Source of the DNA: an uncultured Saprospiraceae bacterium
Lineage (GTDB): Bacteria > Bacteroidota > Bacteroidia > Chitinophagales > Saprospiraceae
NCBI GenBank assembly: GCA_937951615.1
Contig: CALFBH010000017.1
Span: 1-64,000, forward strand
Direction of reading: 5' to 3'
DNA length: 64,000 nucleotides
Position numbers and translations under genes: made by a program. The notes below the pieces were generated by a model, which was not told the origin of the DNA, did no database searches, and saw only the letters and a list, made by a program, of their open reading frames with translations. Numbering within the stretch: position 1 is the first letter of the stretch; every line of letters starts with the position of its first letter. This document shows, piece after piece, positions 51,644 to 60,250 of the stretch.

Positions 51644-51895
51644 TTGCCCCTATTGGTCTAGTTCGCAATTAGTTGATGAAAAATATTGATATTCAAATAT
51701 TTATTCTCTAATCACCAATCCCCTGATTGCCTCACCTAGCCTCTCCTTCCTTCGGTGGAGAGGGACTTCGGCTGCGGCTGTCCTGCTTCGCGGACAACCT
51801 GGGCTTTTCTTTTTACAGTGACAGTTTCAGTAACAGTAGCAATAACAATTACCAATCAACCAATTACCAATACCCCAGTTACCAATACCCAATCA
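51644..51895. other. intergenic region with hairpins and phrases
   Basis: CCTCTCCTTCCTTCGGTGGAGAGG (about 51738-51764) and GTCC-TGCTTCGC-GGAC (about 51779-51797) are hairpins; the second carries GCGAAGC on the minus strand. Then come CAGTGACAGTTTCAGT and ACCAATCAACCAATTACC phrases (51812-51898) reaching the transporter stop codon. Confidence 0.55.
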
Positions 51896-53560
51896 CTACA
51901 CCTCCTTCCGTAAAACTGTAGGCGGGCAAGCCTTTTGCGTCAGTCGGGAAACAATAATAATCGTCAACAAGCCACAAACCATTGCCAAAGTCCTGAATGG
52001 AAATAAGAGAGTCTCTTTAATTATGAGTTCAGATTCAATCATTGGAAATGGGTAGAAATAAATACTAGATTCAATTATGAAATCATATTCGATCATCGGG
52101 TAGGGGATCACAATCGGCAAGCCTAAAGTCGGATCACCACCACCAAAGCGGAGAATAAAGGCAACAGTAAAACCGGCAATCGAGCCATAAGTATTGGCTT
52201 TTTTATCGAATAATGCCGTCACCAATTGTGGGAACAACAAACAATACACAAAATCGCTGCACAAAAACCAAAGCGCGTAAACGCTCTGCACCTGCAAAGC
52301 CAGCAAAGTAGCTGCAATACCAATAATCCAGATACAACGTTTGATCACTTTTGTCAGATTTTCAGAACTAATATCTGGTTTGACCAGCGGGCGATAAACA
52401 TTCCAACTCGCCATAGAAGAAGCCGATAAAATAGAAGAATCAGCAGAAGACATTACCGCCGCAGCAATCGCGCCCAAGCCGATAGTTGCTACAAAACCAG
52501 GCGTCAGATAGCGTATAACATAAGGTAGCGTGAGCGCAGGTGTTTCAGTAAGGGCAGCCTGTTGAGCAGCATCCCAGGGCGCGACATCGCCAATAATGCC
52601 AATCAGCACCGCAGGAATTGCAGCCAGCAAACATACAAAGCCTGCAATGATGGATAGATTGCGAGCCGTTTTTTCGTCTTTAGAAGACAAGACCCGCTGA
52701 AAATAAACCTGCCAGGGAATCCCGCCAAACATCAGCAATAAAGCATAATCCCACCAATTCCAATAATAACTACCCAAAGCTTCCCGTGTAGGAATCAGCG
52801 AAGCCAGCGCACCTTTTTTTTCCACATAAGCTGCCCAGGTCGCATCCAGCCCACCCGTCGTTTCCAGCGCGTAAGGAATCACGAGAATCAGCCCAACAAA
52901 CAGCAAAATCATTTGCACAATATCCGTCAAAGCCACCGCCCACAAGCCACCCAATGCCGTATAAGCAATCGCAATAATCGCCGACAAAATAATCGCCGCA
53001 GCAAAATCCAATCCCAGCACCGTCCCGAAAGTCGTTCCCAATGCGGTCAGGATGGCTGATGTCCAGAAAATTTCGCCCGAAAGGGCAGGTAAAAACAAAA
53101 CAGCAGCCATACGTTTACCGTATCGTTGAGCCAGTGGATCCAGCATGGTTTTAAACTCATAGCGCCGCATAATCCGCGCAAAAAACAAACCGCCAATAAT
53201 CAGACTCATCGCATAGCCCCAGGGCGCTTGCACCCACATCAGCCCATAGCCGTCAGTAGCAGTATATTCTGCCGTACCGTTGATATAGCCGCCGCCCACC
53301 CAGGTCGCACTCATCGTAAATATGGCAATCCAAAGCGGAATACTCCGACCGGCCAGCATCACATCCGTTGCATTATTTGCTTGTCGCAAATTTGCTGCAT
53401 AATTGCCCAAATAAAAAATGACGCCATAGAAAAACATCATCGCAATAAAACCGCCCCAGAATACATCATTGTCGGTGAAGAAATACAGATATAAGCCCAC
53501 AAAGGACAAGAATACAAGTAGAATAAGTGTTGGTCGAAAGGAAGCGTGTCTTTTAGTCAT
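51896..53560 (-). CDS. sodium:solute symporter, choline-transporter-like
   Basis: A 554-residue SSS (SLC5) family transporter with about 13 helices. The family signature around GRSIPLWIAIFTMSATWVGGGYING (residues about 71-95) and GAIAAAVMSSADSSILSASSM are present; overall it most resembles the CHT1-like high-affinity choline transporters. Near the C-terminus a segment is internally repeated (YPMIEYDFIIES then FPMIESELIIKE, about residues 493-522). Nearby phosphatidylcholine synthase would use choline. Confidence 0.85.
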   Translation of the reverse strand: MTKRHASFRPTLILLVFLSFVGLYLYFFTDNDVFWGGFIAMMFFYGVIFYLGNYAANLRQANNATDVMLAGRSIPLWIAIFTMSATWVGGGYINGTAEYTATDGYGLMWVQAPWGYAMSLIIGGLFFARIMRRYEFKTMLDPLAQRYGKRMAAVLFLPALSGEIFWTSAILTALGTTFGTVLGLDFAAAIILSAIIAIAYTALGGLWAVALTDIVQMILLFVGLILVIPYALETTGGLDATWAAYVEKKGALASLIPTREALGSYYWNWWDYALLLMFGGIPWQVYFQRVLSSKDEKTARNLSIIAGFVCLLAAIPAVLIGIIGDVAPWDAAQQAALTETPALTLPYVIRYLTPGFVATIGLGAIAAAVMSSADSSILSASSMASWNVYRPLVKPDISSENLTKVIKRCIWIIGIAATLLALQVQSVYALWFLCSDFVYCLLFPQLVTALFDKKANTYGSIAGFTVAFILRFGGGDPTLGLPIVIPYPMIEYDFIIESSIYFYPFPMIESELIIKETLLFPFRTLAMVCGLLTIIIVSRLTQKACPPTVLRKEV

Positions 53561-53595
53561 GGCTTTTGCTTAAATTTGCTGCATTATACAATTTT

Positions 53596-53635
53596 AATGA
53601 TGAATGGTGAACGATGAATGATGAATTTTTGTAAA
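53596..53635. repeat. TGATGAATGGTGAACGATG phrase
   Basis: Degenerate repeat of TGATGAAT units just before the ATPase gene, same family as 16345-16378 and 29150-29202. Confidence 0.6.
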
Positions 53636-53645
53636 ATATAAAGTA

Positions 53646-54701
53646 ATGAACGAAAATCATATCAAAAAACTGGAGATTAAGAATTTTAAGTCCATTAAGG
53701 AAATGGAATTGGATTGTAGTCGGATTAATGTATTTGTAGGGAAGCCTAATGTGGGGAAGTCGAATATTTTGGAGGCGATTGGTTTGTATGGCTTGGGGCA
53801 TAATAATCCAGATTCTAAATCATTTTTATTAGACAATGTGAGATATGAAAATTTAAAAGACCTTTTTCATTTTGAAAATTTTGACCAGTGCCTGAAAATT
53901 TCTTCCAATTTAGGAGATATTAACATCTCTTTAGAGGAATCAGGTTCATTATTGGTAAGCTATACCGTTCATAATCAAGAACAGGCAGAAAGCGCATTAT
54001 TAAGTGATCAAATTATAGAGGATAATGAGTATAATTCCTCTTTTTATATCAATGCTAATAATGGTGTTGAAAATTCTTATAAATCGGCTCTTCCATTATT
54101 GAAGTCCGTAAAAAAATACATTTATGCTGAATTAAATGGGGTAGAAAAAAGCAGTAATTCGTTTTTACAACCACCTTATGGACAAAATCTGATTTCGGTC
54201 ATTCAAAGCAATAAAGAATTAAGGGAAATAGTCGGAAGCTTTATTAAGTATTATGGGCTTGAATTTGTTATAGATACACGAAATAATACAATGGGTGTGC
54301 AGCGAAAATTTGAAGATGGTTTGAGTTATATATTACCATATAGCCTAACAGCAGATACTTTTCAACGAATGATTTTTAACCATGCTGCGATACTTTCTAA
54401 TAAAGAGTCTATTATAATTTTTGAGGAACCGGAAAGTAATGCTTATCCACCTTACATTAGTCAGCTCGCAGAGAAAATTGTTGATGATGAAAGTGATAAT
54501 CAATATTTTATAACAACACACAGCCCTTTTATTTTTAATAAGTTAATAGAAAAAACAAAGGAAGATGAATTGGCAGCATTTGTGGTGAATTATGAAAATC
54601 ACGAGACAAAATTGTATAAACTAACGGATAAAGATATGTCAGATCTTTTAGATCATGGTGCGGATATTTTTTATAATCTAAATTGGTTTATTGATGCCTG
54701 A
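53646..54701 (+). CDS. AAA ATPase, OLD/RecF-like, of a two-gene module
   Basis: A 351-residue ATPase of the AAA_15/AAA_21 (OLD, RecF-like) type. The start IKKLEIKNFKSIKEMELD is the usual first strand-helix; Walker A is GKPNVGKS (32-39); Walker B is IIIFEEPES (about 256-264) followed by the THSPFIFNKL switch. The middle (about 70-220) is the variable region. It has no nuclease domain itself; the next gene overlaps its end by 8 bp and has TOPRIM-like residues. Such ATPase/TOPRIM pairs include anti-phage systems of OLD/Gabija/PARIS kind. Confidence 0.85.
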   Translation: MNENHIKKLEIKNFKSIKEMELDCSRINVFVGKPNVGKSNILEAIGLYGLGHNNPDSKSFLLDNVRYENLKDLFHFENFDQCLKISSNLGDINISLEESGSLLVSYTVHNQEQAESALLSDQIIEDNEYNSSFYINANNGVENSYKSALPLLKSVKKYIYAELNGVEKSSNSFLQPPYGQNLISVIQSNKELREIVGSFIKYYGLEFVIDTRNNTMGVQRKFEDGLSYILPYSLTADTFQRMIFNHAAILSNKESIIIFEEPESNAYPPYISQLAEKIVDDESDNQYFITTHSPFIFNKLIEKTKEDELAAFVVNYENHETKLYKLTDKDMSDLLDHGADIFYNLNWFIDA

Positions 54702-55182
54702 TGAAAGTTGTATCATTCCGGAATGTTATGCCGACACGCTGCTAATAAGTTTGTTAGGGTTTAAAAAACCAACACATAAATTTGGTATTGGAGGAGTAGC
54801 TAAAGTCATGAAAAGTGATTTTAAAAATAAAACAGCTATCGGAGTTATTGATGATGACAATAAGCAACCAACTTATTTCAAATCTTTTCAAACGGAACAA
54901 CGCACCAGGAATTTTATTTTCAAATATGCTCCCGAAAAAAAGCATTTTCTCGTTGTCATCACACCCGCTTTCGAGCGATGTATATTCAACATTGCAGAAG
55001 AACTTGATGTCGAACCTGAAAAATATGGCTTTAAAACAGAAAAACAATTCCGAAATGCTTCAAAGGATGTCAATGTACACAAGAACCAAAACGTCAAACA
55101 ATTTCTAAATACCCTCATTCAGAAAAAGAACTCCCCACTACAAAATATGCAACATTGGATTCACGAAAAACTAAACCCATGA
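54694..55182 (+). CDS. TOPRIM-like partner of the AAA ATPase
   Basis: A 162-residue protein; the ATG at 54694 lies inside the end of the ATPase gene (8-bp overlap). The N-terminus IPECYADTLLISLL resembles the TOPRIM Glu motif with a following Asp, and AIGVIDDDN (about 48-56) the acidic metal-binding strand. The rest is helical. I read it as a small TOPRIM/RloB-type nuclease or effector, but the match is by eye. The end overlaps the phosphatidylcholine synthase start (ATGA). Confidence 0.6.
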   Translation: MPDESCIIPECYADTLLISLLGFKKPTHKFGIGGVAKVMKSDFKNKTAIGVIDDDNKQPTYFKSFQTEQRTRNFIFKYAPEKKHFLVVITPAFERCIFNIAEELDVEPEKYGFKTEKQFRNASKDVNVHKNQNVKQFLNTLIQKKNSPLQNMQHWIHEKLNP

Positions 55183-55898
55183 CCAGTCCTACACTTACTC
55201 AAAAAGCCTTGGCACTTGGGGTCCACCTATTTACCTCTACTGGCGTTATTGCTGCATTTATGGCGATACGTGCGATCAGCGAAGGCGTATTGAATTGGCA
55301 GCGGGAAGCCATGTTTTGGCTCGTTGTTGCGCTGATTATTGATGGGGTGGATGGTGCGCTGGCGCGGGCTGCGAGGGCCAAGGAAGTGCTGCCCGGCTGG
55401 GATGGTAGGGCAATTGACTATGTGATTGATTTTCTGACGTATGCCGTCATTCCTGCTTTCTTTTTGTACAAAGCGAGCGTCTTGCCGGAGGGCTTAGTAC
55501 TGGGCAGTGTTTTTGCTATTTTACTGACCTCCGCGATGTATTATGGGAAAATGGGCATGGTGTCGGACGACTTGTATTTTGTGGGCTTTCCAGTGATGTG
55601 GAATATGGTGGTTTACTACATTATCTTTGTGGGAAGCTTTAGTCCCTGGATAAATTTCGCGCTGGTGATTTTCTTTTGCATCATGCACTTTGTACCATTA
55701 AAATATGTGTATCCCAGCAGAACAAAACATTTCAAATGGCTGAATATTGCCAATACCGCTTTTTTCCTTATCGTAAATTTATTGATTGTCTATTTATACC
55801 CAGAAAAAAATACAGTGCTGACGGTGATAGCTTTCCTCTCTTTGGGGTATTATGCTTTTATTACGGTGTATGCTTCTTTTATGATGGAGGAGGAGTGA
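55179..55898 (+). CDS. pcs: phosphatidylcholine synthase (Pcs)
   Basis: A 239-residue membrane enzyme of the CDP-alcohol phosphatidyltransferase family; the start at the ATG in the ATGA overlap gives MTSPTLTQKAL. The motif DGVDGALAR (about 57-65) is followed after a slightly longer gap by GRAIDYVIDF, as in bacterial Pcs, which condenses CDP-diacylglycerol with choline. About seven membrane helices. It could act with the choline-like transporter encoded 1.6 kb away on the other strand. Confidence 0.82.
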   Translation: MTSPTLTQKALALGVHLFTSTGVIAAFMAIRAISEGVLNWQREAMFWLVVALIIDGVDGALARAARAKEVLPGWDGRAIDYVIDFLTYAVIPAFFLYKASVLPEGLVLGSVFAILLTSAMYYGKMGMVSDDLYFVGFPVMWNMVVYYIIFVGSFSPWINFALVIFFCIMHFVPLKYVYPSRTKHFKWLNIANTAFFLIVNLLIVYLYPEKNTVLTVIAFLSLGYYAFITVYASFMMEEE

Positions 55899-55970
55899 GT
55901 GTTGAGGTGTTGATGTATTGGAGTGTTGTCGTATTTACATCAACACTCCAACACACCAACACCTCAACAC
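55899..55970. repeat. 33-bp facing repeat filling a convergent gap
   Basis: Arms 55899-55931 and 55938-55970 are complementary at 29 of 33 positions, built of GTGTTGAGGTGTTG units. The element starts right after the pcs stop and ends 2 bp before the batE stop codon. It probably serves as a bidirectional terminator. Same phrase family as 13648-13800. Confidence 0.85.
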
Positions 55971-55972
55971 AT

Positions 55973-56725
55973 CTATATGACCTCAAAAACGCCATCCGGC
56001 AACCAGCCCTGTTCGCCATTTGCCAGCCTGACTTTATGCCAGTCGCCAATATTATCCAGCAATTGAATTTTTGTGCCTTCGTGTAGCAAAATAATTTCGG
56101 GGCTGTCTTCATCTGCACCATCTCTTAGCGAGATTTCTTTTTGTAGAATAATCGCATGTCCGCTATTGTTTTCTATTGCCATGCCTTGCCCAGCAAGTAG
56201 AAGAGTAAGTAGAAATAAACCAAGTCCAGCAAGACCTGCCAGGAAGCCTCGTTTTTTATGTCCTCTTTGCTTCGCCAATAACCAAATAGCAAAGCCACCC
56301 AAACTCAGCCACAACAACAAGACAGCCAAGCCACCCCAGACACCCGACGAGAGGCTATCGCGAAGCCCACGCCACCAGCGTGCCAGAAAAAATGGCGGTA
56401 AGGGCTGCACTAAGTTTTCTATTCTGACTTGTGCAATGGATAGGTTTTTTTGTGCTGCTTCGTCGTCAGGATTCAGGCGTAGCGTCCGTTCGTATTGGAG
56501 AATCGCTTTTCCTAACTTGCCCGTTTTGAAATAAGCATTGCCTAGATTATAATAAATTTCTGGCGCGTATTTTCCCTCCGCTAAGATGTTTTCGTATTGT
56601 TCAATGGCAAAAGTATAATTTGCTTTTTCGTAAGCTTGATTCGCCTGCTCAAATTGAGCATCGGAAGCCTTTGCACTACATGAAAAAACAAAAATGCAAA
56701 ATGCGCACAGCAAATGTTTCGACAT
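55973..56725 (-). CDS. batE: BatE-like TPR-SH3 protein
   Basis: About 251 residues. Signal sequence or lipobox MSKHLLCAFCIFVFSC, TPR repeats (about 25-105: ANYTFAIEQYENILAEG, NLGNAYFKTGKLGKAILQYERTLRLNPDD), two membrane helices (about 135-160 and 170-192), and a C-terminal SH3 domain (RDGADEDSPEIILLHEGTKI to WLPDGVFEVI). This is the BatE architecture. An upstream in-frame ATG (56803) would add residues coded by intergenic phrases (IVDSRWS), so I prefer the start at 56725, which lies in a long hairpin. Confidence 0.82.
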   Translation of the reverse strand: MSKHLLCAFCIFVFSCSAKASDAQFEQANQAYEKANYTFAIEQYENILAEGKYAPEIYYNLGNAYFKTGKLGKAILQYERTLRLNPDDEAAQKNLSIAQVRIENLVQPLPPFFLARWWRGLRDSLSSGVWGGLAVLLLWLSLGGFAIWLLAKQRGHKKRGFLAGLAGLGLFLLTLLLAGQGMAIENNSGHAIILQKEISLRDGADEDSPEIILLHEGTKIQLLDNIGDWHKVRLANGEQGWLPDGVFEVI

Positions 56726-56738
56726 TTGTTGTGCGCAT
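56701..56738. repeat. 17-bp hairpin containing the batE start codon
   Basis: ATGCGCACAGCAAATGT pairs with ACATTTGTTGTGCGCAT (one G-T) around a TTCG loop (56718-56721). On the minus strand the batE start codon (56725-56723) is inside the 5' arm, next to the loop, so the stem would occlude initiation in the mRNA. Confidence 0.75.
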
Positions 56739-56747
56739 ATAATTTTT

Positions 56748-56823
56748 TCTATCGACCATCGACTATCGACTATTGACCTCATTACTGACTGTTTTATCCC
56801 CAATGACTAATCACCAATTACCA
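56748..56823. repeat. CTATCGACCATCG and CCAATTACC phrases
   Basis: TCGACCATCGACTATCGACT repeats at 56752-56778 and ACTAATCACCAATTACC at 56805-56823, in the gap between batE and frr. Confidence 0.55.
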
Positions 56824-56825
56824 GA

Positions 56826-57389
56826 CTATACCGTCATAATATCTTTCTCTTTCACCTCAAGCATATCGTCCACTTTTTTGGTAAAAGAATCGGTCAGTCT
56901 TTGCCCTTTGTCTTCTTCGCGCTTGCCCAAATCTTCAGGATAACCGTCTTTGACCGCTTTTTTCATAAACTCCATGAAATCGCGACGAGCATTACGGATG
57001 CCGACTTTAGCATCTTCGCCTAGTTTTTTGACTTGTTTGACCAAGTCGCGGCGACGTTCTTCTGTGAGCATAGGCATTACAACACGGATAATCTGTCCGT
57101 CGTTTTGTGGTGTAACACCAAGATTAGCGGCGAAAATAGATTGCTCAATAGGTGCGAGCATTCCTTTTTCCCAAGGCTGTATGGTTAAGGTACGGGCATC
57201 TATTGAACCGACACTGGCTACTTGTTTGAGTGGCGTTGGTGAGCCATAATAATCTACGAGCAGACCGTCGAACATTGCTGGAGAAGCTTTGCCTGTACGT
57301 ATTTTAGTGAGTTCGCGCTGCATGTGTACCACGGTATTTTCCATGTTTTCCTGCGCATCTTCGTAATAGAGATCTATCTCTTCTTGCAT
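56826..57389 (-). CDS. frr: ribosome recycling factor
   Basis: A 187-residue RRF. Domain I helices (MENTVVHMQRELTKIRTGKASPAMFDGLLVDYYG), the domain II beta part (VASVGSIDARTLTIQPW), and the C-terminal helices (LTEERRRDLVKQVKKLGEDAKVGIRN) match the family over its full length. With EF-G it splits the post-termination ribosome. Pyrimidine kinase pyrH, its usual neighbour, is not next to it here. Confidence 0.96.
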   Translation of the reverse strand: MQEEIDLYYEDAQENMENTVVHMQRELTKIRTGKASPAMFDGLLVDYYGSPTPLKQVASVGSIDARTLTIQPWEKGMLAPIEQSIFAANLGVTPQNDGQIIRVVMPMLTEERRRDLVKQVKKLGEDAKVGIRNARRDFMEFMKKAVKDGYPEDLGKREEDKGQRLTDSFTKKVDDMLEVKEKDIMTV

Positions 57390-57570
57390 GTTTTATTCTT
57401 TGTTAAATAATAGCTGCGGATGTCTCCGCCTTTTGTCTAACCTGTTGCAGAGGCTTTTTGTTGTTACAATTATAGGAAAAATATTGGAAAATTTAGACCT
57501 CACAGGTTTAAAAAACTTAATGGGCATCACAATATACACCAATTTTGGGCTCGTATACATCTATGTTGTT

Positions 57571-58008
57571 ATGAAACATTTACAGTTGATTATATTGGTC
57601 TGTTGTCTTGCACTTTCCTGTTTCGCTCAATCAGTAGAAAGTAGTGAAGAAGTCTATACAATTGTACAGGAGATGCCCCGCTTTCCAGGATGTGAAGATA
57701 TGGCAGGAAGTGTAGATGATAAAAAGAGATGTGCAGAGAAGAAGATGTTGGAATATATTTATAGAAATGTTGAATATCCTTCTGCTTTCAAATACGCATG
57801 TAATTTTGAGTCGCTAACGGCAGTTAGTTTTATTGTTGAGAAAGATGGCTGTCTTAATGGACTGGAAGTTCTTAGAGGACATCCAGCTATAGCCAACGCT
57901 TTTCTAAAAATAGTTAGTGAAATGCCTGTTTGGATACCTGGCAAACATCATGGGCAGGCTGTAGCTGTTCGTTATAATATTCCTTTTAGAATTCGTCTGG
58001 AAGAATAA
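57571..58008 (+). CDS. secreted TonB C-terminal-like domain protein
   Basis: A 145-residue protein with signal peptide (LALSCFAQ, about 20). The C-terminal about 85 residues (YPSAFKYACNFESLTAVSFIVEKDG, PVWIPGKHHGQAVAVRYNIPFRI) are the TonB-C fold as found in many Bacteroidota proteins with EMPRFPGCE, here without the membrane anchor and proline rod of TonB. The start is the ATG at 57571; the frame is open further upstream but this part lacks conservation features. Four Cys in the mature part could form disulfides. It may bind receptors or act as a periplasmic adaptor. Confidence 0.8.
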   Translation: MKHLQLIILVCCLALSCFAQSVESSEEVYTIVQEMPRFPGCEDMAGSVDDKKRCAEKKMLEYIYRNVEYPSAFKYACNFESLTAVSFIVEKDGCLNGLEVLRGHPAIANAFLKIVSEMPVWIPGKHHGQAVAVRYNIPFRIRLEE

Positions 58009-58023
58009 AGAAAAAATCAAACA

Positions 58024-58077
58024 GAATGTAGGGGGAATTTATGAACTCCCCCTACATTCGATATTTAAATAATTTTT
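58024..58077. terminator. terminator between TonB-C gene and asnS
   Basis: GAATGTAGGGGGA pairs with TCCCCCTACATTC over 13 bp, followed on the plus strand by AT-rich sequence with a T-run to 58079. It serves the convergent genes. Confidence 0.8.
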
Positions 58078-59604
58078 TTATGGAAACAGTCTCCCGTATC
58101 GTCTTGGAAACGGAATAGTCTCTCTCAGGTGATCCAGGTCGCAGCACCAGCGCACGATACGTTCCAGTCCTAAGCCGAAGCCTGAATGAGGCACAGAACC
58201 AAAGCGACGCAAATCAAGGTACCACTCAAACTCCTGCATGGGCAGGTCGTGTTCCTTGATTTTTTTCAACAGCACATCAATGTCGGTTTCCCGCTCTGAG
58301 CCACCGATAATTTCTCCGTAGCCTTCAGGTGCCAGCAAATCTACACCTTTTACGTGATGCGGATCGCCTTCGACTTCCTTCATATAAAAGGCTTTGATTT
58401 TAGTCGGCCAGTTATAGACCATCACAGGCGCATCAAATACGCGGGTGAGTACCGTTTCATCCGAGCCACCAAAATCTTCTCCGTCTTCAAAGCTTTTTGC
58501 AGATTCAATCCATTTAGGAATGTTGCGTACCTGCTCTTCCATTTCTGCGATTTCTTTGCGCAGCACCACAATCTTAGCTTCACTGAATTTTCGCGCGCCT
58601 TTTTTCATGCCCGCTTTTATTTGTACTTCGCGTTCTGCAATGTCAGCAGTCTTTTCTTCAATACCTTTTTTGGCATTCGCCAAATCTTCTTCCTGCACGG
58701 CAATGGCGTTGCGTCCGTTCACTTCCTGTTCGCCACGTAATATCTTCACGGCTTCTGTATAAGGCACACGCGGAAATTCCTGATTGACCCTAGCCAGTTT
58801 TTCTACATCTCGATCTAGGGCTTCTAGTTCGACCGTACAGTTTTTAATAACACGGTTGATGACATGCTTCATGAATTGCTCAATCAAGTCCATGTTCATT
58901 TCATTATCATAAAATGCCATTTCGGGCTCAATCATCCAAAACTCAGCAAGGTGACGCGGCGTATCAGATTTCTCGGCACGGAAAGTTGGGCCAAAAGTAT
59001 AGATCAGCCCTTGCGCCATCGCCATCGCTTCTCCGTAGAGTTGGCCTGACTGTGAAAGGAAAGCTTCTTCCCCGAAAAAATCTGTAGAAAATAGCGTTGT
59101 TGTTCCTTCGCAGGCATTGCCCGTAAAGATAGGCGCGTCCATTTGTATAAAATCCCGGCTTTGAAAAAACTCATGAATCCCCATGATGATTTCATTTCGC
59201 ACACGCATGATTGCCCACTGACGCTTGGAGCGTAGCCAGAGGTGGCGTTTGTCTGCCAGGAAGCGGACACCATGCTCGCCATGCGTTTTCTTAGCAATCG
59301 GATATTCTTTTGCAATCTGATAAATGTGAACATTATTGGCCTGCAATTCATATCCGCCAATCTGCCGATCATCCTTGACTACATTTCCCGTAAGGGCAAG
59401 AGAACTTTCCAGCGTAAGTTTTTTGGCTGCTTCAAATTGTTCTTCTCCTACTGCGTCAAGTCCAACCACACATTGCACAAATCCAGTTCCGTCCCGCAAG
59501 ACGATGAAGAGGTTTGTTTTGCTTTCGCGAATGTTGGCAACCCAGCCCTTTAATGTAGCTTCCTGCCCCTCCGATTGGGCAATTCTTTTTATATGTTGGT
59601 GCAT
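58078..59604 (-). CDS. asnS: asparaginyl-tRNA synthetase
   Basis: A 508-residue class IIb synthetase. N-terminal OB-fold anticodon-binding domain (LKGWVANIRESKTNLFIVLRDG), motif 2 around TFGPTFRAEKSDTPRHLAEFWMIEPE and motif 3 GFGLGLERIVRW. Between motifs 2 and 3 there is an insertion of about 75 residues (about 305-380) that is strongly charged and predicted coiled coil; E. coli AsnRS lacks it. AsnRS charges the tRNA-Asn type found in the array. Confidence 0.95.
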   Translation of the reverse strand: MHQHIKRIAQSEGQEATLKGWVANIRESKTNLFIVLRDGTGFVQCVVGLDAVGEEQFEAAKKLTLESSLALTGNVVKDDRQIGGYELQANNVHIYQIAKEYPIAKKTHGEHGVRFLADKRHLWLRSKRQWAIMRVRNEIIMGIHEFFQSRDFIQMDAPIFTGNACEGTTTLFSTDFFGEEAFLSQSGQLYGEAMAMAQGLIYTFGPTFRAEKSDTPRHLAEFWMIEPEMAFYDNEMNMDLIEQFMKHVINRVIKNCTVELEALDRDVEKLARVNQEFPRVPYTEAVKILRGEQEVNGRNAIAVQEEDLANAKKGIEEKTADIAEREVQIKAGMKKGARKFSEAKIVVLRKEIAEMEEQVRNIPKWIESAKSFEDGEDFGGSDETVLTRVFDAPVMVYNWPTKIKAFYMKEVEGDPHHVKGVDLLAPEGYGEIIGGSERETDIDVLLKKIKEHDLPMQEFEWYLDLRRFGSVPHSGFGLGLERIVRWCCDLDHLRETIPFPRRYGRLFP

Positions 59605-59801
59605 AAAATTATATTTCTAATTATATTAATAGTGTACGTTTTCCCCTAAAAAATAGTTCATTTTCGACTTGGGAAGTACTTAGTCCGGAAAAAGTCGCAA
59701 GATAATGGTTTTGTTGGTAAAAAAATGCAAATAAGTTTTTCAGAATTGCTATACTTGCATTGAAATTTACTATCATTCTTTAAATATTAAAACAATACGA
59801 C

Positions 59802-60146
59802 ATGGGTAAACTCGATGATGTTGTAGCAAAGTTGGAAGCTAACATGAAAGACAAGCTCGGTATCGAGAAGGTCGACACGAAGCTTTTAAGAGCAGCAGCT
59901 AAAGCCTGCGGACCAGCTTTATACAACAAAGACGCCTCTACAGTTTCTTCTGGTGATGCAACCGAATTGGAACGTGTTAAGACAAATTTCCTGATTAAAA
60001 AATTGGGATTGAAAGACACGCCTAAATTGGACGAAGCCATCAGCGAAGTAGTAGAAACTTTTGGTAAATCTAATCGCAACAAGTACCGCGCGATTTTTTA
60101 CTACCTCTTGATTAAAAAGTTCAAGAAAGCGTCTATGTTTAAGTAA
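59802..60146 (+). CDS. DUF2853 family protein
   Basis: A 114-residue helical protein: KLDDVVAKLEANMKDKLGIEKVDTKLLRAAAKACGPALYNKDAS at the start and RNKYRAIFYYLLIKKFKKA at the end match the small family DUF2853, of unknown function. No signal. It has its own terminator. Confidence 0.82.
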   Translation: MGKLDDVVAKLEANMKDKLGIEKVDTKLLRAAAKACGPALYNKDASTVSSGDATELERVKTNFLIKKLGLKDTPKLDEAISEVVETFGKSNRNKYRAIFYYLLIKKFKKASMFK

Positions 60147-60195
60147 ACATAAGTAATTGACCTTACTATTCAGTTATTTTGAGTACTTATAAGAC

Positions 60196-60228
60196 TTAAG
60201 CCTGCCTTGCGGTGGGCTTTTTTATTTA
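60196..60228 (+). terminator. terminator after the DUF2853 gene
   Basis: AGCCTGCC and GGTGGGCT pair (two wobbles) around TTGC, followed by six T. Confidence 0.75.
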
Positions 60229-60250
60229 TATAAAGATATAGACTTTCTAC

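Noticed and set aside
57388-57570. N-terminal extension of the TonB-C protein by 61 residues
   Set aside because: Ignores the signal peptide at ATG 57571 and contains no conserved feature.
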